Shown here piece by piece: positions 55,010-64,000 of a stretch of DNA of 64,000 nt. The stretch comes from Prunella strophiata (taxonomy: Eukaryota; Chordata; Aves; Passeriformes; Prunellidae). The stretch covers positions 186,001 through 250,000 of the forward strand of contig JAZBQD010000062.1 in assembly GCA_036583965.1 (NCBI GenBank), read 5' to 3'. The stretch's first letter is position 1. Each line of letters begins with the position of its first letter. A program made the translations under genes and the position numbers. Under the pieces are notes generated by a model. It did not search any database. It saw only the letters and a list, made by a program, of their open reading frames with translations, and was not told the origin of the DNA.

Positions 55010-55608
55010 TTTCCTCCATTTTGGAGAAATTGAGAGAATATAATGCCTACCTGACTCCACAGGGCATGGAATGGGCAAATGCAAATTGGTATAGCCCTGA
55101 GGCTGCAGTTAAACAGGTAAATGCGGTGTTAAGCAAGCAAAAAGTATGAAAGGGGAAATGATCTCTGACGATTGGATCTCTGCAGGATTTGGTGAAAGGA
55201 TTGCAGAATCACTTAAATGAGGAGAGGGAAAGCAGTCTGGGGCTGGAAGTGTAAGACAGGAATTTGCAGAGGCACTTAATGGAGTATCTAGGAATAAAGG
55301 AATAAACATTTGTCCTGGATTACAATGTGGGTTGTAACCAAACTAGGTCTTCTACTCCCATCTACATTATTCCTGATGAACCATTAATGGTGGGTCATTT
55401 GCAACAGTTGCCCAGTGTGCACCTCACCCCCCAGGCTGCAAGCTGGGTGTTAGATAAGGGAAAGAGGCAAACTGCACCACAGGGTAGTGTTTCTTTGTCT
55501 TCACAAATTGACTCAGCCGTGATAACTATACCCAGCCCAAGGGGGTCATCTCTGCCAATGGACAGCAGAAACGACCTAGGCCATCAAAGACTCCCCAAAA
55601 TATCCTAT
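55010..55608 (+). pseudogene. Gag-like remnant
   Basis: Short frames with ISAGFGERIAESLK and RQEFAEALNGVSRNKGINICPGLQCGL suggest a decayed gag interior downstream of the LTR ending at 52993 (the family Z LTR splits the region). Too degraded to assign a class. Confidence 0.35.
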
Positions 55609-55925
55609 TGATGCCTTGGGTTTTAACTTTCATATTTCTCAGATTCTGTGCTGCCTAGGTGTGTAGCTCTGAGCTTCATATTAAGTGCCAGTAAGTGCTC
55701 TTCACAGGGTAGTTAAACAAAACAATCCTTTTCCAGCTTGAGACCAAGGACAACTGTTATGAGCTTCAGGTCCAAAAGTATAAACAAGAAAGAACTGAGG
55801 GGAGCAAACAAGAAGGATGGGACTTCATAATCTGAAGCTATAATTGGACAATTAGCCCCAATATGCAAACGGACCAAAAACTTATAAAAGTGTGAAACCT
55901 CATGACCGGGTGTCCATTTGTGACC
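55609..55925 (+). repeat. Partial LTR, same family as 24528-24957
   Basis: TGATGCCTTGGGTTTTAAC and the following ~310 bp match the 24.5-kb solo LTR, including CTTATAAAAGTGTGA (TATAAAA at 55883-55889). The match ends near 55925, so R/U5 and the poly(A) signal are missing. Confidence 0.75.
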
Positions 55926-56299
55926 ATTGAGCCGGCATAGGGGCTGGATCAAGTAGTGCAGCCGCGAGTGGCGAGATCGAAGTTGCAACATGGGAAGGGG
56001 GGAGGGGGGGAGTGGTGCAGCCACGAACGGTGAGGGAGCAAGTGGGAACGGAGGACATAATACTTGTAAAGGATTTTTTTCTTTTTTCCGCCTTTTTTTT
56101 TTTTCCTTGTTCCCAGCCCTTTTTTTTTTTTTTTTTTTTTTTTTTCTTGCTTTTTCTCGCGGGTTTCTGATATTTTAAAGATTTTACTCTCCTACAATCT
56201 CCCACCCAGCATGCAGCATATTCTCTTTCTTCTGGATTAAACGTTTGTTTCTTTTTGCATTTACAAATAAATCCAGAGTCTGACAAATCCAAACTTCCG
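55926..56299 (-). other. T-rich junction with a short minus-strand frame
   Basis: Two T runs (56091-56105 and 56120-56145). A minus-strand frame with ICKCKKKQTFNPEEREYAACWVG (about 56200-56275) is unclassified. Confidence 0.35.
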
Positions 56300-57180
56300 T
56301 TTGGATACTTTGAAATGGTTGACGAGCTAACTCACAACCTCCTAATTTTGTTTTTCTCATCACCTTTTTATTTATCCTTTGGCAAGTTATACATCTTTCA
56401 GTGACTTATTTTGCTAAACTAAAAATCCCAATACCCATAGTTCCTTAAAAAAAATTATCACACAAAGCCTGAGTACTCCAAAGGGTTTTCTGATGCATGT
56501 CTTCTAATATCTTCCTAGTAAGTGTTTTATTAAGCAATTGTCTTCCATCAGGAAGTTTCCATTTCCCAGATTGATCTTGCTCACCTCCTATCTTGCTTAA
56601 TTCTTTTTTTCTCTGCTTCACTAAACTTTGGAATTTCCAATTCTTCCTTATTTGGGGTTTATATTAACATAACTCTTTCGGCCCCATTTTCTGCTGCATC
56701 TTTAACTTCTTGATCTGCCAAATGATTTCCTCTTATTTCTGGGGTCAGTCCCTTTTGGTGTCCCTTAATATGTACTATAGCTATCTCTTCAGGTAATTTT
56801 AATGTCTCTAAAACCTCTAAAATGAGTCCTTTATTTACTAATCCTTTCCTCTTGAATTAAGTAATCCCCTTCCCAAATTTTCCAAAGGTATGTACAACTC
56901 CAAAGGCATACCTTGAATCAGTATATATAGTTCCTTTCTTGTGTGCTAAATATTCCAGTGCTCTTTTTAGAGCATATAATTCACAAGTTTTAGCTGACCA
57001 GTTTAAGGTTAATTTCTCTTTTTCAATAGTTTGCATGTTTTTCCCATCAACTACTGCATACCCTGTCTTTTCTCCTTGTACAAGGATTTGTATCTCCGTT
57101 AGCTAACATAACTCCCAAAGGGCTATCTTGGGGTATCTCTGCTGGTACCCTTTTTATTCCCTCTTTTTTTTTTTTTTTTT
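56300..57180 (-). pseudogene. Gammaretrovirus-like RNase H and integrase start
   Basis: Decayed minus-strand frames read, from right to left, GYAVVDGKNMQTIEKEKLT, SAKTCELYALKRALEYLAHKK (Glu region), TIYTDSRYAFGVVHTFGK (Asp motif) and EIRGNHLADQEVKDAAENG. The start of the integrase zinc domain follows (ILEDMHQKTLWSTQALCDNF) with a later Cys pair (about 56330-56560). The YTDSRYAFGVVH motif is a hallmark of gammaretroviral RNase H. Stops and frame changes are frequent, and the integrase core is missing. Confidence 0.65.
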
Positions 57181-58941
57181 CCTGTACCAAACTTACTGGT
57201 TTTCTGTCCCATTTTTCAAGATCTTATCTATTTGTCCCCTGCCTCTGTTTCTCACTTTCTCTAGCAACCTGAATACCACCTTCTTCCGACTACGCACACA
57301 AAAGAAACCCCTTTTTCTCACAATACAATTCAATACAATATACCTCCCTCCAAGTAGATATAGTGAAGCTTGGAATAAAACATCTACATTACATATACTT
57401 TCATTCATCTACATTTACTCACTTTTATTTCTCACTCATTCTTATACATTCATTCACATCCTCAGGCCTGTTCATTCAAAAGTCTCGACTTCTGCTTAGC
57501 CGAGTTTTTGGTCCTTGGTGCCTCACCCACACGAACTATGTAAGGTACTTTTTTTTGACACCCCAGAAACTTAAGTACTGATACCCCTAAGTTTCCCTAC
57601 TGACCTAGGTTCAGCACTCCCGATATTTTTCCTTTTCTTTTATTGGACAGAGGAAGGAAACATTAGCAAACCTCTTATACTCACACAAAGCGGACTCCTG
57701 TTGCCAGAGAATCACTGGTCCGTGTGAGTCCCCCACCCTGACCCCTTCCACCTCCCCCGAGGTTTGGCTATCCTTCTTCCCTAGAGATAGCCTCAGAGTC
57801 AAGGGTTCAGACCACAGCACCCTGCCTGAGCTGGACTTCTCACCCCCCCCGTACCCTGAGGAATGGGCAACACTACTACCCCTCACAACTGTGGTGCTAA
57901 AAATGTCCTACGATACTGTAGCCCCCCTCGCCTTGGGGTTATCCTCTGGGCTTCAGTATTGCCGGGCCTCTGGGAAGGGCCATGAATCTGGTCGCCTCTG
58001 GTGCCAGTTCACCTGTGAGGCTGTCTGTATGTCTCTCTCTCCACAGTCCCCACACCGGGGATCAATGGCTTGTTTGCGGGTCACATACACCTTTTGCCAC
58101 AGCCCCTTACCTGCCTGGGAAGCTGAAGCTGATTTTGTGTGTGACTCACTCTCACACACAACAAGACAACAATAAGGTACCTTTTACTATCAAATCACTT
58201 GTTACAATTTCAGATGTTACTGGCCAGCCCCGGATGTTCTTGGGATCCCTCAATCCAGCTGTGTTGTCCAACCCTGGATGTTCTTGGGCATTTTTATCCC
58301 TCAACCCAGCTGTGCTGTCCAACTCCGGATGCTCTTGGGCATATCCTCAGTCTGGCAGATTTTTGCTTAACCCTGGATGCTCTTGGGCATTTTATCCCTC
58401 AACTCAGCAGAATTTTTAGGGGCCCCTCCCTTTTGTCCCGTTTCCTAGTGGATTGTGCTAGGAAACTCCTCTGCTCCCTTCCTCCAAGGGGTCCAACCCC
58501 TCCCTGGGACCCAGTCCCAGTTACCCCGGGGGATTCTCTCACTACTTTTATCTCTCGCCTCGTCTCTTTACTGGCCGTTTTTCTCATGAAAAGATGTAAA
58601 TGCAGCATGGGAGACTCCTCACTCACTTGGCAGATCTGAGATAACCAGCCACACCTCATTCACATAGACATTCATCCCCCCCATACCTGCCTCCTCAAAA
58701 AGTACTTACAATCCTTTTTTCCTTTTCGGGTCTTGGTGCACACTACTAGTCTTAGGGGGCCAATTATCACGGTTTTTAGGGAGACTTTTCCCTTTTCTTT
58801 GTTATATTATCTCTTTTTGTCCATCGGTTGGAAGCTGCATCTGCTGATCACGCCAGAAGAAACAGAGCGAGGCTGCCAAACTTGGCAGGACATGCCTCCC
58901 TCACTTGGAATCCTCTGAGGTCCTGGCAGCGAGGTGTTAAT
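57181..58941 (-). other. 5' leader and decayed gag region of the phenylalanine-primer element
   Basis: Lies between the primer site and the pol fragment, as leader-gag would, but no gag motif can be assigned. The longest minus-strand frames are 57611-57886 and 58399-58659. RT, protease and most of gag must be deleted between here and 57180. Confidence 0.4.
58221..58410. repeat. ~50-60-bp tandem repeat, four units
   Basis: The core C(T/C)CCGGATG(T/C)TCTTGGG(A/C)AT, followed in three of four units by ATCCCTCAA(C/T)(C/T)CAGC, recurs four times in the leader. Confidence 0.75.
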
Positions 58942-58959
58942 TCCCGGGTTTCAGCACCA
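58942..58959 (-). promoter_or_regulatory. Phenylalanine-tRNA-type primer-binding site
   Basis: Minus-strand TGGTGCTGAAACCCGGGA differs at one base from the complement of the phenylalanine tRNA 3' end (TGGTGCCGAAACCCGGGA). It starts 3 bases after the LTR end (CACA). Confidence 0.75.
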
Positions 58960-58962
58960 AAT

Positions 58963-59620
58963 TGTGAAAAACGTCAATCACTTGTTTTAAAATTTTTAAA
59001 GTTTAATAGTAATAAAATGGTTATAAAAATAGTAATAAAAATTAGAGCAATAAGAATTTGGACAATCAGGGTTAGGACAACAAAGAACAATAAAAAAGCA
59101 AAGAATTACAGACGTCCGGATGCTTTCTGGGCATTAAGCCCCAAAAAAAACATGCCCGCTAACAAAGGATTAACCCTTAAAAGCAATAGCCTGTTGCATA
59201 TTCATATATCTCATACATGATGCAAACATTCCTTTCAAACTAGGGATTTTTCTGTTTATTGTCAACTTCCCCCCCCCCCCCCCTTCATCTTGTTGTCTTC
59301 TTGGAGTCTGGAAGGAGGTGGAAGGAGTCTGGTTTTTCCTGATAAGGAGGCAATAATTCTTCTCTTGGGGATTTTGGTGTCTTGTTGCTGTTATCTCTGT
59401 GCAAAGAATTTCTTGATTATCTTATCCATTTCTTGAAGTAGTTAGAAAAAGTATCTTACATCGCATAGTTTCTATTTTAATATTATGTTTTAGCCTAAAA
59501 CTATATTTAACACACTACTTAAAAAGGATTAACACAGTACTACAAAATAACTTTCTAAAATAACACATATAGTATTCAATTTAATATTTGCGAAGAGCCA
59601 ATCATATAACATGCATTTTT
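58963..59620 (-). repeat. 5' LTR of the phenylalanine-primer element
   Basis: The LTR 3' end is TTTTTCACA on the minus strand (58963 on plus). It contains a C run (59271-59283) and ATGAATATGCAACAGGC near 59195, a segment style common in gammaretrovirus-like LTRs. The distal edge is approximate. Confidence 0.5.
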
Positions 59621-59624
59621 CACA

Positions 59625-59989
59625 GGAGGTATTTAACATTTCTGTCTGAATCTGACCATATATAATCTGGGTGCTTTGGGGACTTGGACACTACCATCAC
59701 TGGACAGATCCAGAGGCAGACCCAAACTTCCACAGGAAGACCAGACCTTCCACAGAACCACTGCTCTCAACTGCAACCATAATTTCAACAGGACTGCAAT
59801 CACTACTTGATAAGACTGCACCACCCTGACCAACAGGGTGCCTCTGAGGGTTTAAACCAGTTTTTCTATATAATTGCATTTATTGTAATCTTTCTATTAA
59901 ATTTTAACTCTGACCTGAAACCTCTCTCAAGGTATTTGTGTAGGGTTTATTTTCACCACTGGTTTACTTTTAAACCAGCACAACATGCA
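59625..59989 (+). repeat. ERVL-like LTR fragment
   Basis: Order of segments matches the ERVL LTRs: CCATATATAATCTGGG (TATA-like, 59653), ACTACCATCACTGG, TATATAATTGCATTTATTGTAATC, ATTAAATTTTAACTC and a final ACTTTTAAACCAGCACAACA. More diverged than the pair at 34.65 and 44.72 kb. No internal sequence follows. Confidence 0.6.
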
Positions 59990-60056
59990 ATGCTCTAAGG
60001 TAAATGTCCTAGTCCTCTTGTCAAGGCATTAAACCACTCAGCTAGCAAGGCACCAC

Positions 60057-61082
60057 TGTCTTAGTTTGAAAGACAGGTGCCTGCTAGGGAAGGCAGAAGC
60101 CTCCCCTGGAATGGAAAATGTAGCCCACTTCCCCAAATTATAATTTTGAAATTAAGGGGCTTTCAGACAAAGACATGAGATTAGGAATAACAGTTCTTTA
60201 TTAGTCTGTATAACAAGGCAAACAAGCAACAATAACTATGGCAGCAACAACAAGCAAAATCAGAAATCCAGTAACAGCCGTCTTGGCCGCAGGTGCTTTC
60301 ACCTTTGGTGTAGTGATGGTCACAGCTGGCAGGGGTGCTGGTGGCTCACAGTGGGCAGAGCAGGTGCGATGATTCCCTCACAGCTGCAGGGGGTACTCTG
60401 GTGTGAGCCCTGGGAGCACGTGGCAATGGCAGCTTGGTCGAGATGAGAAGGGATGGAGGAATTGCTTGCTTCACAAACCCCCTGGGGCAGTTGATCCCAG
60501 TGCCCCAGAAGGACTCTTGGAAGCAGTGAGTTGGAACGGCAGGAATAAGCAAAAATCCTAGGGTGGTGGACAAGATGTATCAGAAGCTCCACAGCTGTAG
60601 CTGGAACCATGGGGTGTCTCATCGGACAGGGGGTGCAGGGCTACAGTGTAGCGAAAGCTTGGAGCAGTGCTGAAAAAGTGGCAGGGGTGGGACAATGGCG
60701 ACCTGGTTACCAGCAGGGCAGGGAAAGGCAGGCTTGGGACCCCGGGGTTTTTCCATGAGGCACCTGAGCAGATGGTGAAAAAAGTCCCAGTGCAACAGCC
60801 ACTCTTACGAGCAGAGCTCCACTCACGGTAGAAAAAAGGCAGCAGGAAACAGAACCCCACAGTGGTGATGAATTCTCCCCACAGTGTTGCAGCTTCTCTC
60901 CCTTCCGAATGCCAAGAGCACATCTGCACTCAACCCCGTTTTCCTAGTCCCAAATCTCACAGTATGTCTGCCCTACATGGGAAACCTCAGGTAAAGAGAG
61001 AGTAGCCAGCTGCACCCGTCCCCTGAGCTGACTTCTTTAGTCTCTGTTAAGTATCCAGTCGTCATTGTCTTCTAGCAACACA
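60057..61082 (-). repeat. LTR family Y, encoding a hydrophobic helix
   Basis: The plus-strand edge TGTCTTAGTTTGAAAGACAGG and the next 150 bp match 7553 onwards, so the U5 is shared with the ERVL-like LTR. Minus-strand ACTAATAAAGAACTG (plus 60196-60210) is the poly(A) signal. Its upstream half differs from the 7.5-kb LTR but matches 24240-25292. A minus-strand frame (about 60211-60345) ends TTPKVKAPAAKTAV, then a hydrophobic stretch, then CLPCYTD and a stop just before the poly(A) signal. The right edge at CACA (61082) is a guess without target duplication. Confidence 0.5.
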
Positions 61083-61090
61083 TATAGGGG

Positions 61091-63112
61091 TGTTCTGGTT
61101 TAACACAGTTTGGTTTTTAGTTAAGGAAAAATACATGAGCTACGGAAGTGATTTCCTGTAAGGACCTTGGCAGCTTCCTTCAGACCTGACAGAACCAATC
61201 AGCTGGCTAGTTTTGAATATTAACACCCTGTTAAACCACTTAAGAGACCTGAATACGCCTGTGTGAAATCACATTTAAGGACAAACAAGCCCTGGGAAAA
61301 ACTCTCTTACTTCCGGCTTTTGAACAGGTAACAGGATGTTGGCCAGGGCAGACCCCACTCTGCAGCATGACCCAGCCAGCTCAGCCCGCAGTGCGGCTTG
61401 GCTGAGATTCAGCCACTGACAAGTTCCAACCACAGCCGATGGGCCAGGCCGGCTCCTGCTCAGCTTTGGACAGAGCTGAGCCGGGCTCTGCTCCGACTGC
61501 GAGCCACCGAGCCATCCTGCTAGCACTGCAGAAAATCATGGGGCTAAAAACAGAGGCAGCCCTGCAGCCCCACACAGAAAGCAGCCCCCCAGCTGGAATT
61601 GAACACGGCAGGGGCCAGAAAACAGCCATGCAGCCAGAGCGGCCATTGCCCGTGTAGTAGTTTCGGTCTGCCACTACAGCCCAGCAGAGATCACATGATC
61701 ATCCACAGGCCTGGGTGAGATATTGACTCTTTCACTGCACTGATGAAACTTGAGACATCAATCCTCTCTCAAGTGAGAGAAAAAGGAAAGGGTGAAGACA
61801 TATAAAGAAAAAAACATGGTGACACTGATTTCAGTGAAGAAGGAATCAAATCCCAGATGGGAGGAGAATGAGGAGATGCCTTAGTCTTGGGCTGAAATTC
61901 TCTTGTTAGGCTATGGTGAAGATATAATTGATACATCAAACACTTTTTTTTTTTTTCCCTGTAACTCATGGAATGCACTGGGGGGATGTAGCATTCTAAC
62001 CACAGCCATGAGCAAAGGCACCCGTGTTGAAGCAAGCAGATGTTGAAGTAGCTATGATCCAAATGAGAAGCTTGAACAGAGAGAGATGAGAGAGATGAGA
62101 AACCTTGCCCCAGGGATGGAAGAAGAAAACCTCTGTTCCCAGAGATAAAAGAAGAGAACTTTTGTTTCTATACTAGAACAACTCATCGTTAAAATTGTAC
62201 CCCAGTAAGCTGAAATTACCTATGGTGGTAGCTGTGGGAAGACTACCAAACTGTGGGAGGGACTTCAAGATAGCAGATTTCCTGGCAGCTGCTATTTGTG
62301 AAAATTAAAACCACAAGAGAACTGTTTCTTGTGGAAAAGTCTCCATGGCCTGGCAGGAGAAACTCCTCTCCCTAAGAAAACTGTGGGAAATCCAGGACTC
62401 CTGAACAACTGACCAATATGATCAAGCAGAAGCCATTTATTGTTTACATTACACACACTTTTATAGATTCTACAAACTATTAAGTGCACACTTCTTGATT
62501 GGTGCCTTTGTCTCGTTCCCTCGTTCTCTGCCTCCATTTCTCAGCATCTGTGATTGGTTACTGTGCAGGTGTTCTACAGTCCTCTGTTATCTAGTTCTTG
62601 TGATTCTGGTATGTGGTTTCTCAGCTTCTTCGTTCTTATTTTAGTACAGTTTATGTCTTAATAGCCTTGATTTATTCCACAATACCCTGAGAAAATTCTG
62701 ATAAGAACAGTTACAGATGGTATGGCTGGTGCACACTGAGGCCTAAGTTGTTCAGATACATTGCTACAGTGAACTGAAGAAAGATTATTTTAGAAGTGGT
62801 AAACTGACTGAAAATACCAAATTTTGTCTCTCTACGTTGTCAGTGGAAAAATAAAGAGGAGTTGAGGGGAAGAGAAGTGTTCTGAAGGTTTATTTTGATT
62901 TCTTATTATTTTTCTTTTATTTCTGTTAATAAAGTTTTCTTTATACCCTTTAAAGTTTTTAGCCTGCTTTGCTCTCCTCCTAATCCTTATCTCGCAGCAG
63001 AAAATGAGTAAATAATTCTTGTGGGTGCACTGATGTTTGGCCAGCTCTAGACCCACTACATTAATTGGTGTGTTAGTTGGGAAACTTGGATTGGTGAACC
63101 AAAACCACTATA
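61091..63112 (+). repeat. Long solo LTR, family X copy 2, with a nested LTR
   Basis: About 2.02 kb including a 387-bp insertion. Starts TGTTCTGGTTTAACAC and ends ACCAAAACCACTATA. AGGGG precedes it and AGGGG/GGGGG follows, a likely 5-bp duplication blurred by the last LTR base. TTAATAAAGTTTTCTTTATACCC near 62926 is the poly(A) signal. No internal sequence flanks it. Confidence 0.7.
62382..62768 (-). repeat. Solo LTR of the alpha-type env family, nested in LTR X
   Basis: 387 bp. The minus strand starts TGTAGCAATGTATC and ends TTTCCCACA, matching 47576-49451 once its insertion is removed. CTATAAAAGTGTG and CAATAAATGG lie on the minus strand (plus about 62439-62466). The flanks GAAAAC and GTGAAC and the uninterrupted GTGCAC in LTR X copy 1 (about 27921-27926) indicate a diverged 6-bp target duplication. 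Confidence 0.8.
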
Positions 63113-63735
63113 GGGGGGAAATTCCTTAAATGGAAAAAAACCCAAAAGGAAAACTCCTAAAACCCCAACAACTACCAATAGGTTGCCTTAGTTGATGTAT
63201 GAAGTCCTGTTAATGTCAAATGTTCCTCTCAATGCTGCTGATTCAGCAGTCACATTGAAGCAGCAAACTTGGAACAGCGTATGTGGTGTTGAGATAGGAG
63301 AAAGCTTGTTAGCAACTGGACTGGTAAAGTTCCCAGGTGTAGTGCAGTTACTCCCTCATTACAGGGAACAATTGCCTTTGATGTCCAATTTAAATCCTAG
63401 GTGAAGGCATAACTTAGGTGCTCTATATTTACTGTGTGGAGAGGGAAAAGGAAAAGGAAAAAGTTACCACACACAAATATTTACATAGTAATCCTGCAGA
63501 AATGTATCTAGAGTGTGTACATGTCATGCAAATCTACAAAGCCCAACAAGCCAACCTGTGATAAGGAAGTGTCATCTCCTTCCAGTAGTAGATATGCTGT
63601 TATCCCAGCTCCTTCAACTAAAATTACTCCAGGCCTGGCAGCTTGAGATGGGGTGATTGCCCACATGGATTGGAGAGGTTTGCTTTGTGCTTTTTTGTTG
63701 GAGGTCTCTCAGGAGCTTGAGATGACCCCAATATA
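63113..63735. other. Unclassified spacer
   Basis: No recognised gene or repeat. If the LTR at 63736 is a 5' LTR, this would be its leader, but no support is visible. Confidence 0.4.
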
Positions 63736-64000
63736 TGTTAGAAAGTCTCTGTTTCCCAGCCCGAGAACCGAAGGAGGAGTCAGGACTCTTCATTTGCGGT
63801 CTCCAAGGTTGTTTATTTTTTCTTATCTATTACATTCTTTTCCTGACCCACTGAGGTCCGTTCAGCAGGTCAGTCCACGGCACACTGCCCTCCTTCAAGG
63901 CGGTGTTATCTTTTTATACTAAAAACTACATGTACATTATTTATAGTTATTTTCCAATACCTATCACCTATGTTACACAGTCCAACTCTACTCTAAACCA
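63736..64000 (-). repeat. Partial LTR running off the window
   Basis: The minus-strand LTR end GAGACTTTCTAACA is at plus 63736. Minus-strand AATAAACAACC (plus about 63808-63818) and AGTATAAAAAGATAAC (plus about 63905-63920) form a poly(A) signal and TATA box about 100 bp apart. A TTGGGGTCATCTC just beyond the end could be a primer site. Confidence 0.5.

Overview
The window looks like a gene-poor, repeat-saturated stretch of a bird nuclear genome. Two 5'-truncated CR1 LINEs, characteristic of birds and reptiles, carry typical CR1 reverse-transcriptase C-termini. Almost everything else recognisable is endogenous retrovirus (ERV) sequence of several classes, nested on both strands. I see no intact host gene, tRNA, rRNA or CRISPR array. 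The density of nested, broken ERVs fits heterochromatin or a non-recombining chromosome such as W, but that is inference; all similarity statements are by eye.

Region by region. 0-8 kb: a solo LTR, a GC-rich fragment resembling the 5' end of a TNIK/MINK-type kinase gene, a minus-strand gag-pro remnant with its LTR, then about 3.3 kb of unclassified sequence holding one exon-like open frame. 7.5-13.2 kb: a minus-strand ERVL-like LTR joined to a gammaretrovirus-like pro remnant, interrupted by a plus-strand betaretrovirus-like element whose gag is fused to the end of integrase by loss of most of pol. 13.25-19.28 kb: provirus A, minus strand, LTR-gag-dUTPase/protease-RT/RNase H-integrase-LTR without env. 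19.3-22.1 kb: minus-strand gammaretrovirus-like gag-pro with a proline-tRNA-type primer site. 24-28.2 kb: LTRs, a validated solo LTR and a CR1. 28.4-34.6 kb: plus-strand gammaretrovirus-like element with an arginine-tRNA-type primer site, pol and env remains. 34.6-45.1 kb: an ERVL element with two similar LTRs, into which provirus B (36.88-44.55 kb, same family as A, minus strand) inserted with a near-perfect 6-bp target duplication. B itself carries a 993-bp LTR-like insertion in integrase with a perfect 5-bp duplication.

45.1-49.5 kb: an alpha/betaretrovirus-type pol end followed by a decayed alpharetrovirus-type env and a 386-bp LTR split by a 1.5-kb LTR. 49.7-56 kb: a CR1, solo LTRs, a second copy of the 1.5-kb LTR in inverse orientation with an internal 60-bp minisatellite, and gag remnants. 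56.3-59.6 kb: a minus-strand gammaretrovirus-like element with a phenylalanine-tRNA-type primer site. 60-63.1 kb: two long LTRs, one containing the 387-bp LTR seen at 47.6-49.5 kb. A further LTR runs off the right edge.

All coding genes are damaged, so none is expected to act as written. The best candidate for an under-described entity is the A/B provirus family: short (about 305 bp) LTRs, a dUTPase-protease, one zinc knuckle, no env, and an acidic Ser/Asp-rich tail on integrase. The lesions of A and B differ, so they arose independently. Nesting gives relative ages: ERVL is older than B, and B is older than the insertion in B's integrase.
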